Assembly: GCA_040766135.1 (NCBI GenBank)
Contig: JAXGRA010000018.1
Span: 1-34,553 of the forward strand
From: JAGVSV01 sp040766135
GTDB taxonomy: Bacteria; Bacillota; Clostridia; Christensenellales; Aristaeellaceae
DNA: 34,553 nucleotides
Reading direction: 5' to 3'
The position numbers and the translations under genes were made by a program. Below the pieces are notes generated by a model, which ran no database searches, was not told where the DNA came from, and saw nothing but the letters and a program-made list of their open reading frames with translations. Shown piece after piece: positions 1-8,205 of the stretch (within the stretch, counting starts at the first letter, position 1; each line of letters starts with the position of its first letter).

Positions 1-1
1 C

Positions 2-46
2 AGAAGCATCGCAATGCTGACCGGCTTGCAGGTTGCCGCTAAGTAA
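2..46 (+). CDS. C-terminal tail of an upstream gene (partial)
   Basis: Frame 2 is open from the window edge to a TAA stop and encodes about 14 residues ending ...LQVAAK. Frames 1 and 3 also hit stops quickly, so the frame choice is not proven. The terminator-like hairpin about 30 bases downstream fits a gene ending here. The family cannot be recognised from so short a piece. Confidence 0.3.
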   Translation, partial: RSIAMLTGLQVAAK

Positions 47-77
47 CGGATTGTATCGAATACGGATGGATTATACT

Positions 78-113
78 GGACGCCGCGATAAGTTCGCGGC
101 GTTCGGTTTGTTT
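78..113 (+). terminator. Probable terminator of the upstream gene
   Basis: A GC-rich stem (78-87 pairing with 95-104, one G-T wobble, core ACGCCGCG/CGCGGCGT) closes a 7-base loop and is followed by the T-rich run TTTGTTT. This fits a Rho-independent terminator, although the T-run is interrupted. A TATACT box at 72-77 lies just before it, but its best upstream partner (TTGTAT, 51-56) is only 15 bases away, so I do not call a promoter there. Confidence 0.45.
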
Positions 114-272
114 GGTGGCAAAACGCAAAGAAAGGGACGGAGCCTAACAAGCATTTTAGGTGTAGCACAGCCCATAACAGAGAATTCCAATACCAAATGC
201 GCTCTTGTACTTTCAAAGAGATGCTCGGTCTGTCAAAAGGTTGCATATATGGTGCCTTTTGAAAGGACGAGC

Positions 273-318
273 GCCTTATGCCGTTACCGGATTGGCCTTA
301 TGCCGTTACCGGATTGGC
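273..318. repeat. 22-bp tandem duplication
   Basis: Two perfect head-to-tail copies of a 22-base unit beginning GCCTTATGCCG and ending GGATTG occupy 273-294 and 295-316, with two more matching bases after. It lies just upstream of the proposed -35 box at 324. It may be a replication-slippage duplication or a doubled operator; nothing decides between these. Confidence 0.8.
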
Positions 319-323
319 ACGGC

Positions 324-352
324 TTGCCTATCCTAAGGAAAACGGATAATAT
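324..352 (+). promoter_or_regulatory. Possible promoter of the SDR / acyl-ligase-synthase operon
   Basis: TTGCCT (324-329) and TAATAT (347-352) are separated by 17 bases and lie about 37 bases upstream of the SDR start codon. The match to the housekeeping consensus is moderate. Confidence 0.4.
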
Positions 353-388
353 GTATCAAATCTAACTTTCTTGGAAGGAGGGGGTTCG

Positions 389-1231
389 GTGGCGGAAACG
401 GTGTGGATCACAGGCGCGTCCAGCGGTCTGGGGCTGTATACGGCACGGGCCCTCGTGGCGGCCGGGTACAACACCGTGGCCGGTGCGCGCTCCTTCCGGG
501 GGTCAGAGGGCATGGGCGAGCAGGGCTACCGCCTTGCGCTGGATGTGACCGATGCGGACAGCATTGCAGCCTTTTGCCAAAAGGCACAGGAAATCTATGG
601 CCCGCCCCAGGTGCTGATCAACTGCGCCGGGGTGCTGGTGCTGGGCCCGTGTGAGGAATATACTGACAGCGAGCTGCGTCAGGTGATGGACGTGCTGTTC
701 TTTGGCATGGCCGCCATGACGCGGCAGGTGCTGCCGCTGATGCGCGCACAGGGGTATGGATTGATCGTCAATTATTCGTCCATCAACGGCCTGCTGGCTA
801 CACCCATGCAGGGCGCGTACACCGCAGGTAAGCACGCGGTGGAAGGGTTCAGCGAGGCACTGTCCATGGAAGTTCGGCCGCACGGTATCCGCGTGATGGT
901 GGTGGAGCCCGGCGATCACAAGGGCGGCGCCCAGCGCTATCGCGCCACAGGGGCCAATGTGTCCGATACATACCGTGAGGTCTTAAAGCGCGTGAGCGAT
1001 GTCATTGCCCATGATGAAGGCAGCGGCTCCAGCCCTGAGCGGCTGGCGCGCCGCGTGGTGCGCGCCATTGGCAAAAAACGCCCGCCTGCGCGCCTGCGCG
1101 TGGCATCCCTGGGCCAGCATATGGCCGTCATATTGCACGATATCCTGCCCAGCGGCCTGTTCCTGTGGCTGCTGGCGCGGTATTACCATGTGCCCATCCG
1201 GCACAAAACTCCGCAGGAGGAAAGAGCGTGA
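389..1231 (+). CDS. Short-chain dehydrogenase/reductase, possible 3-keto-sphingoid reductase
   Basis: This 280-residue classical SDR has the NAD(P)-binding TGASSGLG motif near the N-terminus, INCAG in place of NNAG, a serine in the VNYSSINGLL segment and YTAGK as the YxxxK catalytic motif. The start is taken as GTG at 389 because AAGGAGGGGG (375-384) lies ideally upstream; the upstream TTG at 371 would put that site inside the gene. The C-terminus carries a hydrophobic stretch (VILHDILPSGLFLWLLARYY) that could hold it to the membrane. Its TGA overlaps the GTG start of the next gene, so the two are translationally coupled. The next gene makes a beta-keto amine, so reduction of that ketone is the natural guess, as KDSR does in eukaryotes and CerR in Caulobacter. 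The SDR call is firm; the substrate is inferred. Confidence 0.85.
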   Translation: MAETVWITGASSGLGLYTARALVAAGYNTVAGARSFRGSEGMGEQGYRLALDVTDADSIAAFCQKAQEIYGPPQVLINCAGVLVLGPCEEYTDSELRQVMDVLFFGMAAMTRQVLPLMRAQGYGLIVNYSSINGLLATPMQGAYTAGKHAVEGFSEALSMEVRPHGIRVMVVEPGDHKGGAQRYRATGANVSDTYREVLKRVSDVIAHDEGSGSSPERLARRVVRAIGKKRPPARLRVASLGQHMAVILHDILPSGLFLWLLARYYHVPIRHKTPQEERA

Positions 1232-4200
1232 ACGCAACCATTGATATTGCTGCGCGCAGCCAGGCGCTGCGTGAAAACAAAACCTTACAGGGCATTTTTG
1301 AGATTACCTGTTCCCAGCCGGATTTGATCGCATCCCATTATCTGGAAAACGATGAGGAAAAATCCATCACCTTTGGCGAATACCGCACGCGCGTCATGGA
1401 CGCGGCAGCGTACTTCCGTAAGGCGCTGGGCAAGGATAACTGCGGCCGGTTTGTGGCCATCCAGATGGATACCTCCATCCACTGGTTTACGGTGTACTGG
1501 GGGCTGGTGGCAGCAGGCTATCAGACGCTGCTGCTGGATGCAGCGCTGAACGATGACATGACAGCCTACATGCTGGAGCAGGCCGGTGCCTGCGGCGTGG
1601 TGGGCAAGGCTCAGCGCAAGCTGCCTGGCCAGTATGTGCAGGTGCTGCTGGATGATGTGATCAAGGCGGGGCCAGCACCCGACGATTTTGTGCCTACGTT
1701 TGCCACACAGGTGGCGCTGTGCACCAGCGGCACCACGGCCACCAGCCGCATCTTTGTGTACGATGAGGAAGCCATCTGCAACCAGGTGTTAAACAGTGAG
1801 CTGCTGCACAAGATGAACCCGCGCATTATTTCGGGCGTTAATGAGCGCTCGTTGGCTTTTTTGCCGTACCATCACGTGTTTGGCTTTGTGGTCAATCTGC
1901 TGTGGTCCAACTTCATTGGCTATGAAAGTGTATTTATCAAAGACCGTACGCCGGAGACCATATTGTCCACCGCGCGCCGGTTCCGCATCACCATATTATG
2001 CGCGGTGCCGCTGTTGGCCAACAACCTGTCGGTGGGGCTGAACAAAAAGGTAGCGCAGCAGGGTCGCAAAAAACGCGCGGCGTTCAAGTTTGCGCGCGGG
2101 TTGAGCCTCTTTTTGCAGTCCATCGCGCCCACCTTCGGCATGGACTTTGCGCGCAATGTGTTGTTTAAGGATGTCGTTGCACAGTTGATTGGCCCCGACG
2201 TGCGCTGCGTCATATTGGGCGGCAGCCATACCCCGGCTGAGCATATGCGCAATATTGCGGCGCTGGGGTATTACACGGTGTCGGGCTTTGGCATGACCGA
2301 AACGGCGATTACCTCAGTGGAAACAGGCATGAACCTACACACCCGCACCTCAGGCTCGGTGGGCAGGCCGCTTTCCTCGGTGGAGTACCGCGTGCAGTCC
2401 GACGGCAAGCGCGCCAACACCGGCGAAATGTATATCCGCGGCGATTCCATCCACACCGGCCGCCTGGAAAATGGCCAGCTGGTGGGCCCGATGCTGGATC
2501 CAGACGGCTGGTACATGACCGGTGATATCGTGCGCCTGGAAAAGGGCATGCGCATGTATGTCGAGGGCCGCAGCAAGGATGTCATCATCAACGAATCCGG
2601 AGAAAATGTATACCCGGACGAGATTGAGGATACCTTTGGCGCGCTGGAGGGCGTGGATCAATTCTGCGTGCTGGGCATCAAAAATATGGGCGGCAGCCGG
2701 CCCAACCGCTGGCGCTGGCGCAGGCATCAGCGTGCGGATTATGAGGACATTGCGCTGGTGCTCAGCGTGGGTGACCGCTACCGCGATGACAAGTTCCTCA
2801 CCGACCTGATGCGCCAGGTGGCGTCGCTCAACGCCAAGCTGCCGGTCATCAAGAAAGTCACCCGCGTGCTGGCAACGCCCGACCGTTTTCAGACAGCCAA
2901 CGGCATCAAGGTAAAGCGTCTGGCCCTTAAGCAGATGATTGAGGAAAAAAAGATTGCCTACCGCGACCTGGACCTGAAAACCGGCACCGGCCCCATCATC
3001 GAAAATATCCCCATCGTCAATGAGGAGGCCGCGCCGCGCGACCTGGCGCCCGAGGAAATCCGCAACAAGGTGCGCCGTGTGTACGCAGAAACGCTGTCCG
3101 TTGCGCCGACATCCATCAGCGATGATGCGCATTTCATTACGGATTTGGGCGGCGACAGCCTGCAGGTGCTGAGCGTATCGCTCCAGGTGGAGGAGCTGTT
3201 TGGCGTGCTCATCCCGGTGGAGGAGTACGGCCTGTGCACCACCGTCAACGACCTAAGCCGCCTGCTGGAAGCGCGCCTGAACAACGAAGCGCCTGCCGCG
3301 TCCGAGCCGCGCGGCGAGGTGACGCCCATCGTGCGCTTTGAGGACAGCCCGGAGTATCAGGCCTTTGCCCAGCGCGAGCAAGCGCTGTTGTCGCACGGCG
3401 CTGAAAACCCGTACTTTGTGGTGCATGATTCGCCGTTGACCGACACCAGCCTGATGGCGGGTGAAAAGGTATTAAACTTCGGTTCTTATAACTATGTGGC
3501 CATGTCCGGCCGCCCGGAGGTCATGGACGCCGCCAAGGCCGCCATTGACAAATACGGCACCAGCGCCAGCGGCAGCCGCCTGCTGGCCGGCGAAAAGTCA
3601 CTGTACGGGCAATTGGAACGCGAAATTGCCGACTGGAAGGGTGCTGAGGCCGCGCTGGTGCTGGTGGGCGGCCACTCCACCAACGTCACCTTTGTGGGCA
3701 ATTTCTGCGGCAAAAATGACCTGATTTTGTATGATGCGCTGGCACACAACAGCATCGATCAGGGCTGCCGCTTAAGCGAGGCCACTGTCAAACCCTTCCC
3801 GCACAATGACCCGCAGGCGCTGGAAAGCATTTTGCGCACGCAGCGCAACAAGTTTGAAAAGGTATTGATCATCATCGAGGGCGCCTACAGCATGGACGGC
3901 GACATCGCCGATGTGCCCGCGTTTGTGGAGCTGAAAAAGAAATACGGCTGCTTTTTGATGGTGGACGAGGCGCACAGCGCCTGCGTCATCGGCAAGACCG
4001 GCGGCGGCGTGGACGAGTACTTTGGCTTACAACCCGGCGATGTCGACATCCACATGGGCACGCTGTCCAAAGGCTTGGGCACCTGCGGCGGCTATCTGGC
4101 CGGCAGCGCCAACCTGATCAACTACCTGCGGTACAACCTGCCCGGCTTTGTGTTCTCGGTGGGTATTTCGCCGCCGCTGGCCGCGGCCACGCTCAAGGCC

Positions 4201-4542
4201 ATCCAGCTGCTGCGCGAGGATCCGTCCATCATGGCCGCGCTGCAGAACAACATCGAAACCTTTATGGAGGAGGCGCACAAGCGCAACCTCAACACCTGCT
4301 TGGCCGGGCACACGGCCATCATCCCGGTGCTGGTGGGCAGCGATGAAAACGCCTTTTTACTCAGCAACATGCTGCGCCACAAGGGCGTGTTCGTCCCCCC
4401 GGCGGTGTTCCCCGCCGTTCCGCGCGGCAAGGCGCGCCTGCGCTTCTGCGTAGTATCCGCCCACAAAAAGGAGCAGATTGTGGAGGCGCTGGACAAGCTG
4501 CTGGAGGCCGCCGAAGAAGCGGGCATTCAGCTGCCGGCATAA
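1228..4542 (+). CDS. Acyl-AMP ligase / acyl carrier / alpha-oxoamine synthase fusion
   Basis: This 1104-residue protein has three parts. Residues 1 to about 580 are an ANL adenylate-forming ligase: TSGTT at 166-170, GFGMTE, TGD with Asp433, GRSKD with Arg448, and Lys561 in NGIKVKR as the C-terminal catalytic lysine. Residues about 600-690 are a carrier domain with DLGGDSLQ, the phosphopantetheine serine being Ser644. Residues about 700-1104 are a fold-type I PLP alpha-oxoamine synthase, with His840 (LAHNS) stacking on PLP, DEAHS (Asp913, His916) and Lys948 in GTLSKGLG as Schiff-base lysine. The ligase likely loads a fatty acid onto its own carrier, and the synthase condenses it with an amino acid, releasing CO2, as in serine palmitoyltransferase. 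The start is GTG 1228 behind AGGAGG (1215-1220). All visible catalytic residues are intact. The amino acid and acyl chain are unknown; PigH-like or other amine products remain possible. Confidence 0.9.
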   Translation: MNATIDIAARSQALRENKTLQGIFEITCSQPDLIASHYLENDEEKSITFGEYRTRVMDAAAYFRKALGKDNCGRFVAIQMDTSIHWFTVYWGLVAAGYQTLLLDAALNDDMTAYMLEQAGACGVVGKAQRKLPGQYVQVLLDDVIKAGPAPDDFVPTFATQVALCTSGTTATSRIFVYDEEAICNQVLNSELLHKMNPRIISGVNERSLAFLPYHHVFGFVVNLLWSNFIGYESVFIKDRTPETILSTARRFRITILCAVPLLANNLSVGLNKKVAQQGRKKRAAFKFARGLSLFLQSIAPTFGMDFARNVLFKDVVAQLIGPDVRCVILGGSHTPAEHMRNIAALGYYTVSGFGMTETAITSVETGMNLHTRTSGSVGRPLSSVEYRVQSDGKRANTGEMYIRGDSIHTGRLENGQLVGPMLDPDGWYMTGDIVRLEKGMRMYVEGRSKDVIINESGENVYPDEIEDTFGALEGVDQFCVLGIKNMGGSRPNRWRWRRHQRADYEDIALVLSVGDRYRDDKFLTDLMRQVASLNAKLPVIKKVTRVLATPDRFQTANGIKVKRLALKQMIEEKKIAYRDLDLKTGTGPIIENIPIVNEEAAPRDLAPEEIRNKVRRVYAETLSVAPTSISDDAHFITDLGGDSLQVLSVSLQVEELFGVLIPVEEYGLCTTVNDLSRLLEARLNNEAPAASEPRGEVTPIVRFEDSPEYQAFAQREQALLSHGAENPYFVVHDSPLTDTSLMAGEKVLNFGSYNYVAMSGRPEVMDAAKAAIDKYGTSASGSRLLAGEKSLYGQLEREIADWKGAEAALVLVGGHSTNVTFVGNFCGKNDLILYDALAHNSIDQGCRLSEATVKPFPHNDPQALESILRTQRNKFEKVLIIIEGAYSMDGDIADVPAFVELKKKYGCFLMVDEAHSACVIGKTGGGVDEYFGLQPGDVDIHMGTLSKGLGTCGGYLAGSANLINYLRYNLPGFVFSVGISPPLAAATLKAIQLLREDPSIMAALQNNIETFMEEAHKRNLNTCLAGHTAIIPVLVGSDENAFLLSNMLRHKGVFVPPAVFPAVPRGKARLRFCVVSAHKKEQIVEALDKLLEAAEEAGIQLPA

Positions 4543-4555
4543 TCCTTGTTATCAA

Positions 4556-4600
4556 AAGCCCAGCGCCCTGTTGAGGAAACTCCGCAGGGCGCTGGGTTTA
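4556..4600. terminator. Bidirectional terminator between convergent genes
   Basis: A perfect 12-bp stem (4559-4570 with 4585-4596, CCCAGCGCCCTG) closes a 14-base loop. A short A-run precedes it and TTTATT follows, so it can terminate both the fusion gene (+) and the GH78 gene (-) that ends at 4610. Confidence 0.85.
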
Positions 4601-4609
4601 TTGCGCGGC

Positions 4610-7249
4610 TTACAAACAAGTAAAAGTATATGTCCCGCTGGGCACTGTCAAACGCAGCTGGCCTGCGGGGTCGGTGCACACCGTAGCTACCTGCCCGGCC
4701 GGTGTGCTGCTTTCGGTCAGGCGGGGCAGGGTGGGTTGTCCGGCATAGGTGCCGGGCAGCACCAGCTCGCCCGTGCAGGATACCGGAACTTGAATGGTTA
4801 CCTCAAAGCCTGCATCGGTTTTGCTCCACCGGATGCCCACCTTGCCGCGCACGGTGCGGATGGCGGCCTGGGCGCTGCGCAGCGTGCCCTGCAGCATGGG
4901 CTCAAACACGGTGGTTTCATAGGCCGTCGTGCCGGGCGCCGGGCGGATGCCCGCCACATAGCGGTAGAAAAACTCCGACACGCTGCTGAACATGTGATGG
5001 TTGCGCGAGCCTAAGCCGTTCCAACACTCCCACAGGGTGGTGGCGCCGCGGTTGATCCAGTCCGCCATGCTGGGGTAGGTGGGCGCGGTCAGCAGATCCA
5101 GCCCCACCTGCGCATGGCCGTTTTGGCCCAGTGCCGTCAGCACCGCGCGCGCGCCCAGCACGCCAAAGTCCAGCCGGTCGTTGTCCTGCTTGATTTGCTC
5201 CAGCAGTTTTTCTATCAGCTGCGGCACTTCGTCCTTATTGCACAGGCCAAAGGCAATGGTCAGGCCCAGCGCGGTTTGGCACTGCCCGTACACGGTGTGC
5301 GTGTTTTCATCATAGAAGCGCTCGCGGAAGGCCTTGCGGATGTCCGCTGCATGCGCAGCATGGGCGCGCGCCTCATCGGCCTTGCCCAATATGCGCGCTG
5401 AGTGCGCCAAGTCGCACACGGCTTTGTAATAGAACGCGGTGTCCGACAGCGGCACCGGGCACTTGAAGCTTTCCATGTTGACGGACAGGGCGGGGCCTTC
5501 AAACGGCGCGCACCAATCACCCAGGCCAAAGTCCAAAATGTGATTTACCGCCATGGTGTCCAAAAATTGCACATATCGGCGGTGCGCATCATAGTTGTCC
5601 TCCAGTGCCTGCACATCGCCGCACTGCGTGTACAGGTGGCCGGGGATGATGTGCATGGGCTGGCTCCAGTCCGGCCCGTTGGCAAAGGTGAAGCCCCAGC
5701 CCGTGGTGGGGATGATGCACGGCAGCATGCCCGAGGGCAGCTGCGCATCGCGCATGTCCTGCATCCATTTGCGCAGCAAGGGCTGGCTGTCGAAGTTCAG
5801 CAGCATCTGCCCTGCGGACAGCCCGGTATCGCCCGTCCAGGAGATTTTTTCGCGCGCGGTATCGGCCGCAATGCTGTAAAAACAGACCGAGCGCACAGCG
5901 TTCAGGGTAATTTCCTGGATTTTGTTGATCGTGTCATCGCTGGTGGTCAACATGCCGCGATCAGCAAAGTCATTGCACAGCGACCATACCTCTACATCCT
6001 CAAGCTCCGGCTCCCAATCGTTGCCGGATATTTCTACATAGCGGAAGCCATGATAGGCAAAGGTGGTGTGCCAGGTTTCGGGCTCATCGCTGTGCTTGAT
6101 GTAGCGGTCAGTCTGGAAATCATAGTTTTTGATAAACCCGGACAGGCTCTTGGTGTCTAAGCTGCCATCGTCGTTGATCAGGTCGCTGTAGCGTATGGTC
6201 AGCATGTCGCCTGCTTTGCCGTGGAAGGTAAACCGGCAGATACCCGATTGCAGCACGCCGGCATCCAGTATCCATCCGCCGGGGGTCTTCCATTTGGCGA
6301 TGGGCGTGATGCGGCGGAACACGCGCACGGGTTCCATCTCTAGCACGCGCAGCAGCCCGCCCGGCGCGCGCGTGCGCTTGGCATCGCCCCAGGTATCATA
6401 GGCCTTTTCGTCAAAGCCCGGGCTGTCCCATCCGGGCTGTTGGAGGCGCGCGTCATATGTCTCGCCATGGCGCAGGCCGTTGAACACAATGGGCCCAGTG
6501 GAGGTGCGCCAGGAATCATCCGAGACAATGACCTGGGTGTGGCCGCTTTCGTCCGTGATGTGCAGCTCGCACAGCAGCTTGGGCACATCGCGCCAGATGG
6601 CCTGCTTGGTCTGCCAGGGGTCATCGGTAAAGCAGTTGTAAAACCCATTGCCCAGCGTGACGCCCAGCACGTTGTCGCCGGGTTGCAGCAGTTCGGTTAC
6701 GTCAAACACGCGGTACTGCACCTGCTTGTGATATGCGGTAAACGGCGTGGACAGGAAATCATCGCCCACCTTGGTGCTGTTGAGCGTGGCCTCAAAGTAC
6801 CCCAGCCCGCAAATGACCAGCAGCGCGCGCTTTGCGCCTGCGGGTGCGCTAAACGGCCTGCGCATATATACTGCGCCCAGCACATCATCGCGCCTGCGGC
6901 AGAAGTGCCCGGTAATCCATTTTGCTTGAAACGGCTGGCCGCGCTTGGCACCCCAGAAATGCTGGATGCCGCTGCTGGCGCATTCACCCCACTGGTTGCG
7001 CACATCCACCTGATACAGGTATTTGGTCAGCGGCTCTATGGCGGCCGGTATCGTCACCGGCAGGCAGCTGCTGTCAGGCACCGAGCCTGTGTCGTACACC
7101 AGGGTGTCTTGCGTTTCTTTCCACACGCGGATGCGGAAGGCGGCCTGCCTGCAGCCCCGCCGGTTGCTTTCCACCTGCCAGGAGATGCGTGGCGCAGTAT
7201 CCAGGAAGGGGGCGCACAGTTCGTTGACGCGACAATGGATCACTTTCAT
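4610..7249 (-). CDS. GH78 family alpha-L-rhamnosidase
   Basis: This 879-residue enzyme should release terminal alpha-L-rhamnose from pectic or glycosidic substrates. It shows the GH78 order: N-terminal beta-sandwich domains, an (alpha/alpha)6 barrel from about residue 430, and a C-terminal beta domain. Family hallmarks are REKISWTGD (Glu467, Asp474), TTLWECWNG with Glu741 as the likely general base, and SRNHHMFSSVSEFFYRYVAGI. In many family members the first motif reads RDERxGWTGD; here REK replaces RDE, a form seen in a subgroup, and the acid is presumably within this segment. No signal peptide is visible, so it probably acts in the cytoplasm on imported oligosaccharides. It is monocistronic, divergent from the gene at 7380, and driven from 7285-7313. 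The Shine-Dalgarno AAAGGA is about 12 bases from ATG, which is rather far. Confidence 0.9.
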   Translation of the reverse strand: MKVIHCRVNELCAPFLDTAPRISWQVESNRRGCRQAAFRIRVWKETQDTLVYDTGSVPDSSCLPVTIPAAIEPLTKYLYQVDVRNQWGECASSGIQHFWGAKRGQPFQAKWITGHFCRRRDDVLGAVYMRRPFSAPAGAKRALLVICGLGYFEATLNSTKVGDDFLSTPFTAYHKQVQYRVFDVTELLQPGDNVLGVTLGNGFYNCFTDDPWQTKQAIWRDVPKLLCELHITDESGHTQVIVSDDSWRTSTGPIVFNGLRHGETYDARLQQPGWDSPGFDEKAYDTWGDAKRTRAPGGLLRVLEMEPVRVFRRITPIAKWKTPGGWILDAGVLQSGICRFTFHGKAGDMLTIRYSDLINDDGSLDTKSLSGFIKNYDFQTDRYIKHSDEPETWHTTFAYHGFRYVEISGNDWEPELEDVEVWSLCNDFADRGMLTTSDDTINKIQEITLNAVRSVCFYSIAADTAREKISWTGDTGLSAGQMLLNFDSQPLLRKWMQDMRDAQLPSGMLPCIIPTTGWGFTFANGPDWSQPMHIIPGHLYTQCGDVQALEDNYDAHRRYVQFLDTMAVNHILDFGLGDWCAPFEGPALSVNMESFKCPVPLSDTAFYYKAVCDLAHSARILGKADEARAHAAHAADIRKAFRERFYDENTHTVYGQCQTALGLTIAFGLCNKDEVPQLIEKLLEQIKQDNDRLDFGVLGARAVLTALGQNGHAQVGLDLLTAPTYPSMADWINRGATTLWECWNGLGSRNHHMFSSVSEFFYRYVAGIRPAPGTTAYETTVFEPMLQGTLRSAQAAIRTVRGKVGIRWSKTDAGFEVTIQVPVSCTGELVLPGTYAGQPTLPRLTESSTPAGQVATVCTDPAGQLRLTVPSGTYTFTCL

Positions 7250-7284
7250 GGCATATTTTTTTCCTTTCGGGCGTTAATATAACC

Positions 7285-7313
7285 AGTGTACCATCTATGC
7301 ACAGGCAGGGCAA
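7285..7313 (-). promoter_or_regulatory. Promoter of the GH78 gene
   Basis: On the minus strand TTGCCC (7308-7313) and TACACT (7285-7290) are 17 bases apart, 36 bases before the start codon. Its -35 box directly abuts that of the divergent promoter at 7314. Confidence 0.6.
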
Positions 7314-7342
7314 TTGAATACAGGGCGCTTTTCGGGTATACT
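7314..7342 (+). promoter_or_regulatory. Promoter of the receiver-like / SPFH operon
   Basis: TTGAAT (7314-7319) and TATACT (7337-7342) are separated by exactly 17 bases, 38 bases upstream of the ATG. It stands back-to-back with the GH78 promoter. Confidence 0.7.
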
Positions 7343-7379
7343 AAATATAAGTTTAAGCTGAGACCAAGGGAGGTACGGG

Positions 7380-8189
7380 ATGTACAAACTGTTGCTGGTG
7401 ACCGACCGTGAAGAGGTGCGCGACGTGTTCCTCCGGATTACGGAGTGGAAAAACATGCATTTCCATCCGATCACGATTCTCAGCGATGTGACCCAGGCCA
7501 TAGAATACCTGGAAACGAACCCCGTGGATGCCGTGGGCTACTCGGTGTGCTTTTCGGATGTGGCACCGTTGCATCAATATTTGGTGGAGCGCAGGCCCAG
7601 CCTGCCCATCTTCCAGACGCATCAGCACGATGAAACGCTGCGCACCGAGTTGGAGCGCGTCCGCAGTTTTTTAGATCGTATGCACATGGATTACTCTGAT
7701 GAGGACTACGACGAGGAGGCAGTGCTGCAATACCTGCGCGATGAATTGGTGCATCAGTTGCTGGCCGGTGAAGTCAAGTCCGCTGAGGAACTAAAAAGCC
7801 GCTTAAAGCTTGTACGCGCCGAGATTGTGTTTACGGCGCCGTGCTTTGTGTTTGATTTTGACATGCCACAGGGCGAGGTATATTTGTCCGACCGCTGGCG
7901 CTACGGCCGCGAGCGTCTGGCCAACGCGCTGCGCACCAATTTCTTCGGCCGTTTTATCGAGGGCATTTACTATGGCGTGGCGGTATTAACCCCGCGCCAC
8001 ATCCGGCTGATTGCTTTCCAGCGCTGCAGTGCGCAGGATGCGGACACCGAAAAAGTATTGCAGCAGGTGCTGCAGCGTGTGCGGGCCGTGGTCAACGATA
8101 TCAAGCAGTATCTGGATCTTGATCTGGATTTGCAGGAGTACAAAGTGCTCCCCAATATTTATAGCCTGACAGAGGATCAGACAATCTAA
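7380..8189 (+). CDS. Receiver-like protein without an output domain
   Basis: This 269-residue protein begins like a response-regulator receiver (MYKLLLVTDREEVRDVF) with an alternating beta/alpha pattern to about residue 100. At the end of the third strand, where the phospho-acceptor Asp should be, it reads VDAVGYSVCF, so the domain is probably not phosphorylated. Residues about 115-230 (LRDELVHQLLAGEVKSAEEL... then a beta-rich stretch) resemble the linker region of YesN-type response regulators. The AraC helix-turn-helix that normally follows is absent and the protein ends in IYSLTEDQTI. The start is ATG 7380 with AAGGGAGG (7366-7373). It lies 16 bases before the SPFH gene and is likely co-transcribed. 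No function is assigned beyond a possible protein-interaction role. Confidence 0.75.
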   Translation: MYKLLLVTDREEVRDVFLRITEWKNMHFHPITILSDVTQAIEYLETNPVDAVGYSVCFSDVAPLHQYLVERRPSLPIFQTHQHDETLRTELERVRSFLDRMHMDYSDEDYDEEAVLQYLRDELVHQLLAGEVKSAEELKSRLKLVRAEIVFTAPCFVFDFDMPQGEVYLSDRWRYGRERLANALRTNFFGRFIEGIYYGVAVLTPRHIRLIAFQRCSAQDADTEKVLQQVLQRVRAVVNDIKQYLDLDLDLQEYKVLPNIYSLTEDQTI

Positions 8190-8205
8190 ATTACAAGGAG
8201 GGCGT

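Larger units (their letters stand above)
47..388. other. Gene-free leader upstream of the lipid-type operon
   Basis: No convincing gene lies in these 342 bases. The open frame that spans most of it has no ribosome binding site and shows no recognisable domain. The stretch holds the terminator-like hairpin (78-113), a weak 8-bp inverted repeat TCAAAAGG/CCTTTTGA (233-240, 255-262), a 22-bp tandem duplication (273-316) and a possible promoter (324-352). Base composition is less GC-rich than in the flanking gene. Confidence 0.5.

Noticed and set aside
33..365. Open frame of 110 codons in the leader
   Set aside because: It crosses the terminator-like hairpin and tandem duplication, lacks a ribosome binding site and resembles no protein pattern.
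2350..3132. Long minus-strand open frame inside the fusion gene
   Set aside because: It is antisense to intact ligase and carrier motifs; its His/Ala-rich translation is the usual shadow of a GC-rich gene.
5402..6160. Long plus-strand open frame opposite the GH78 gene
   Set aside because: It is antisense to the catalytic region of a well-supported GH78 enzyme and has no ribosome binding site.
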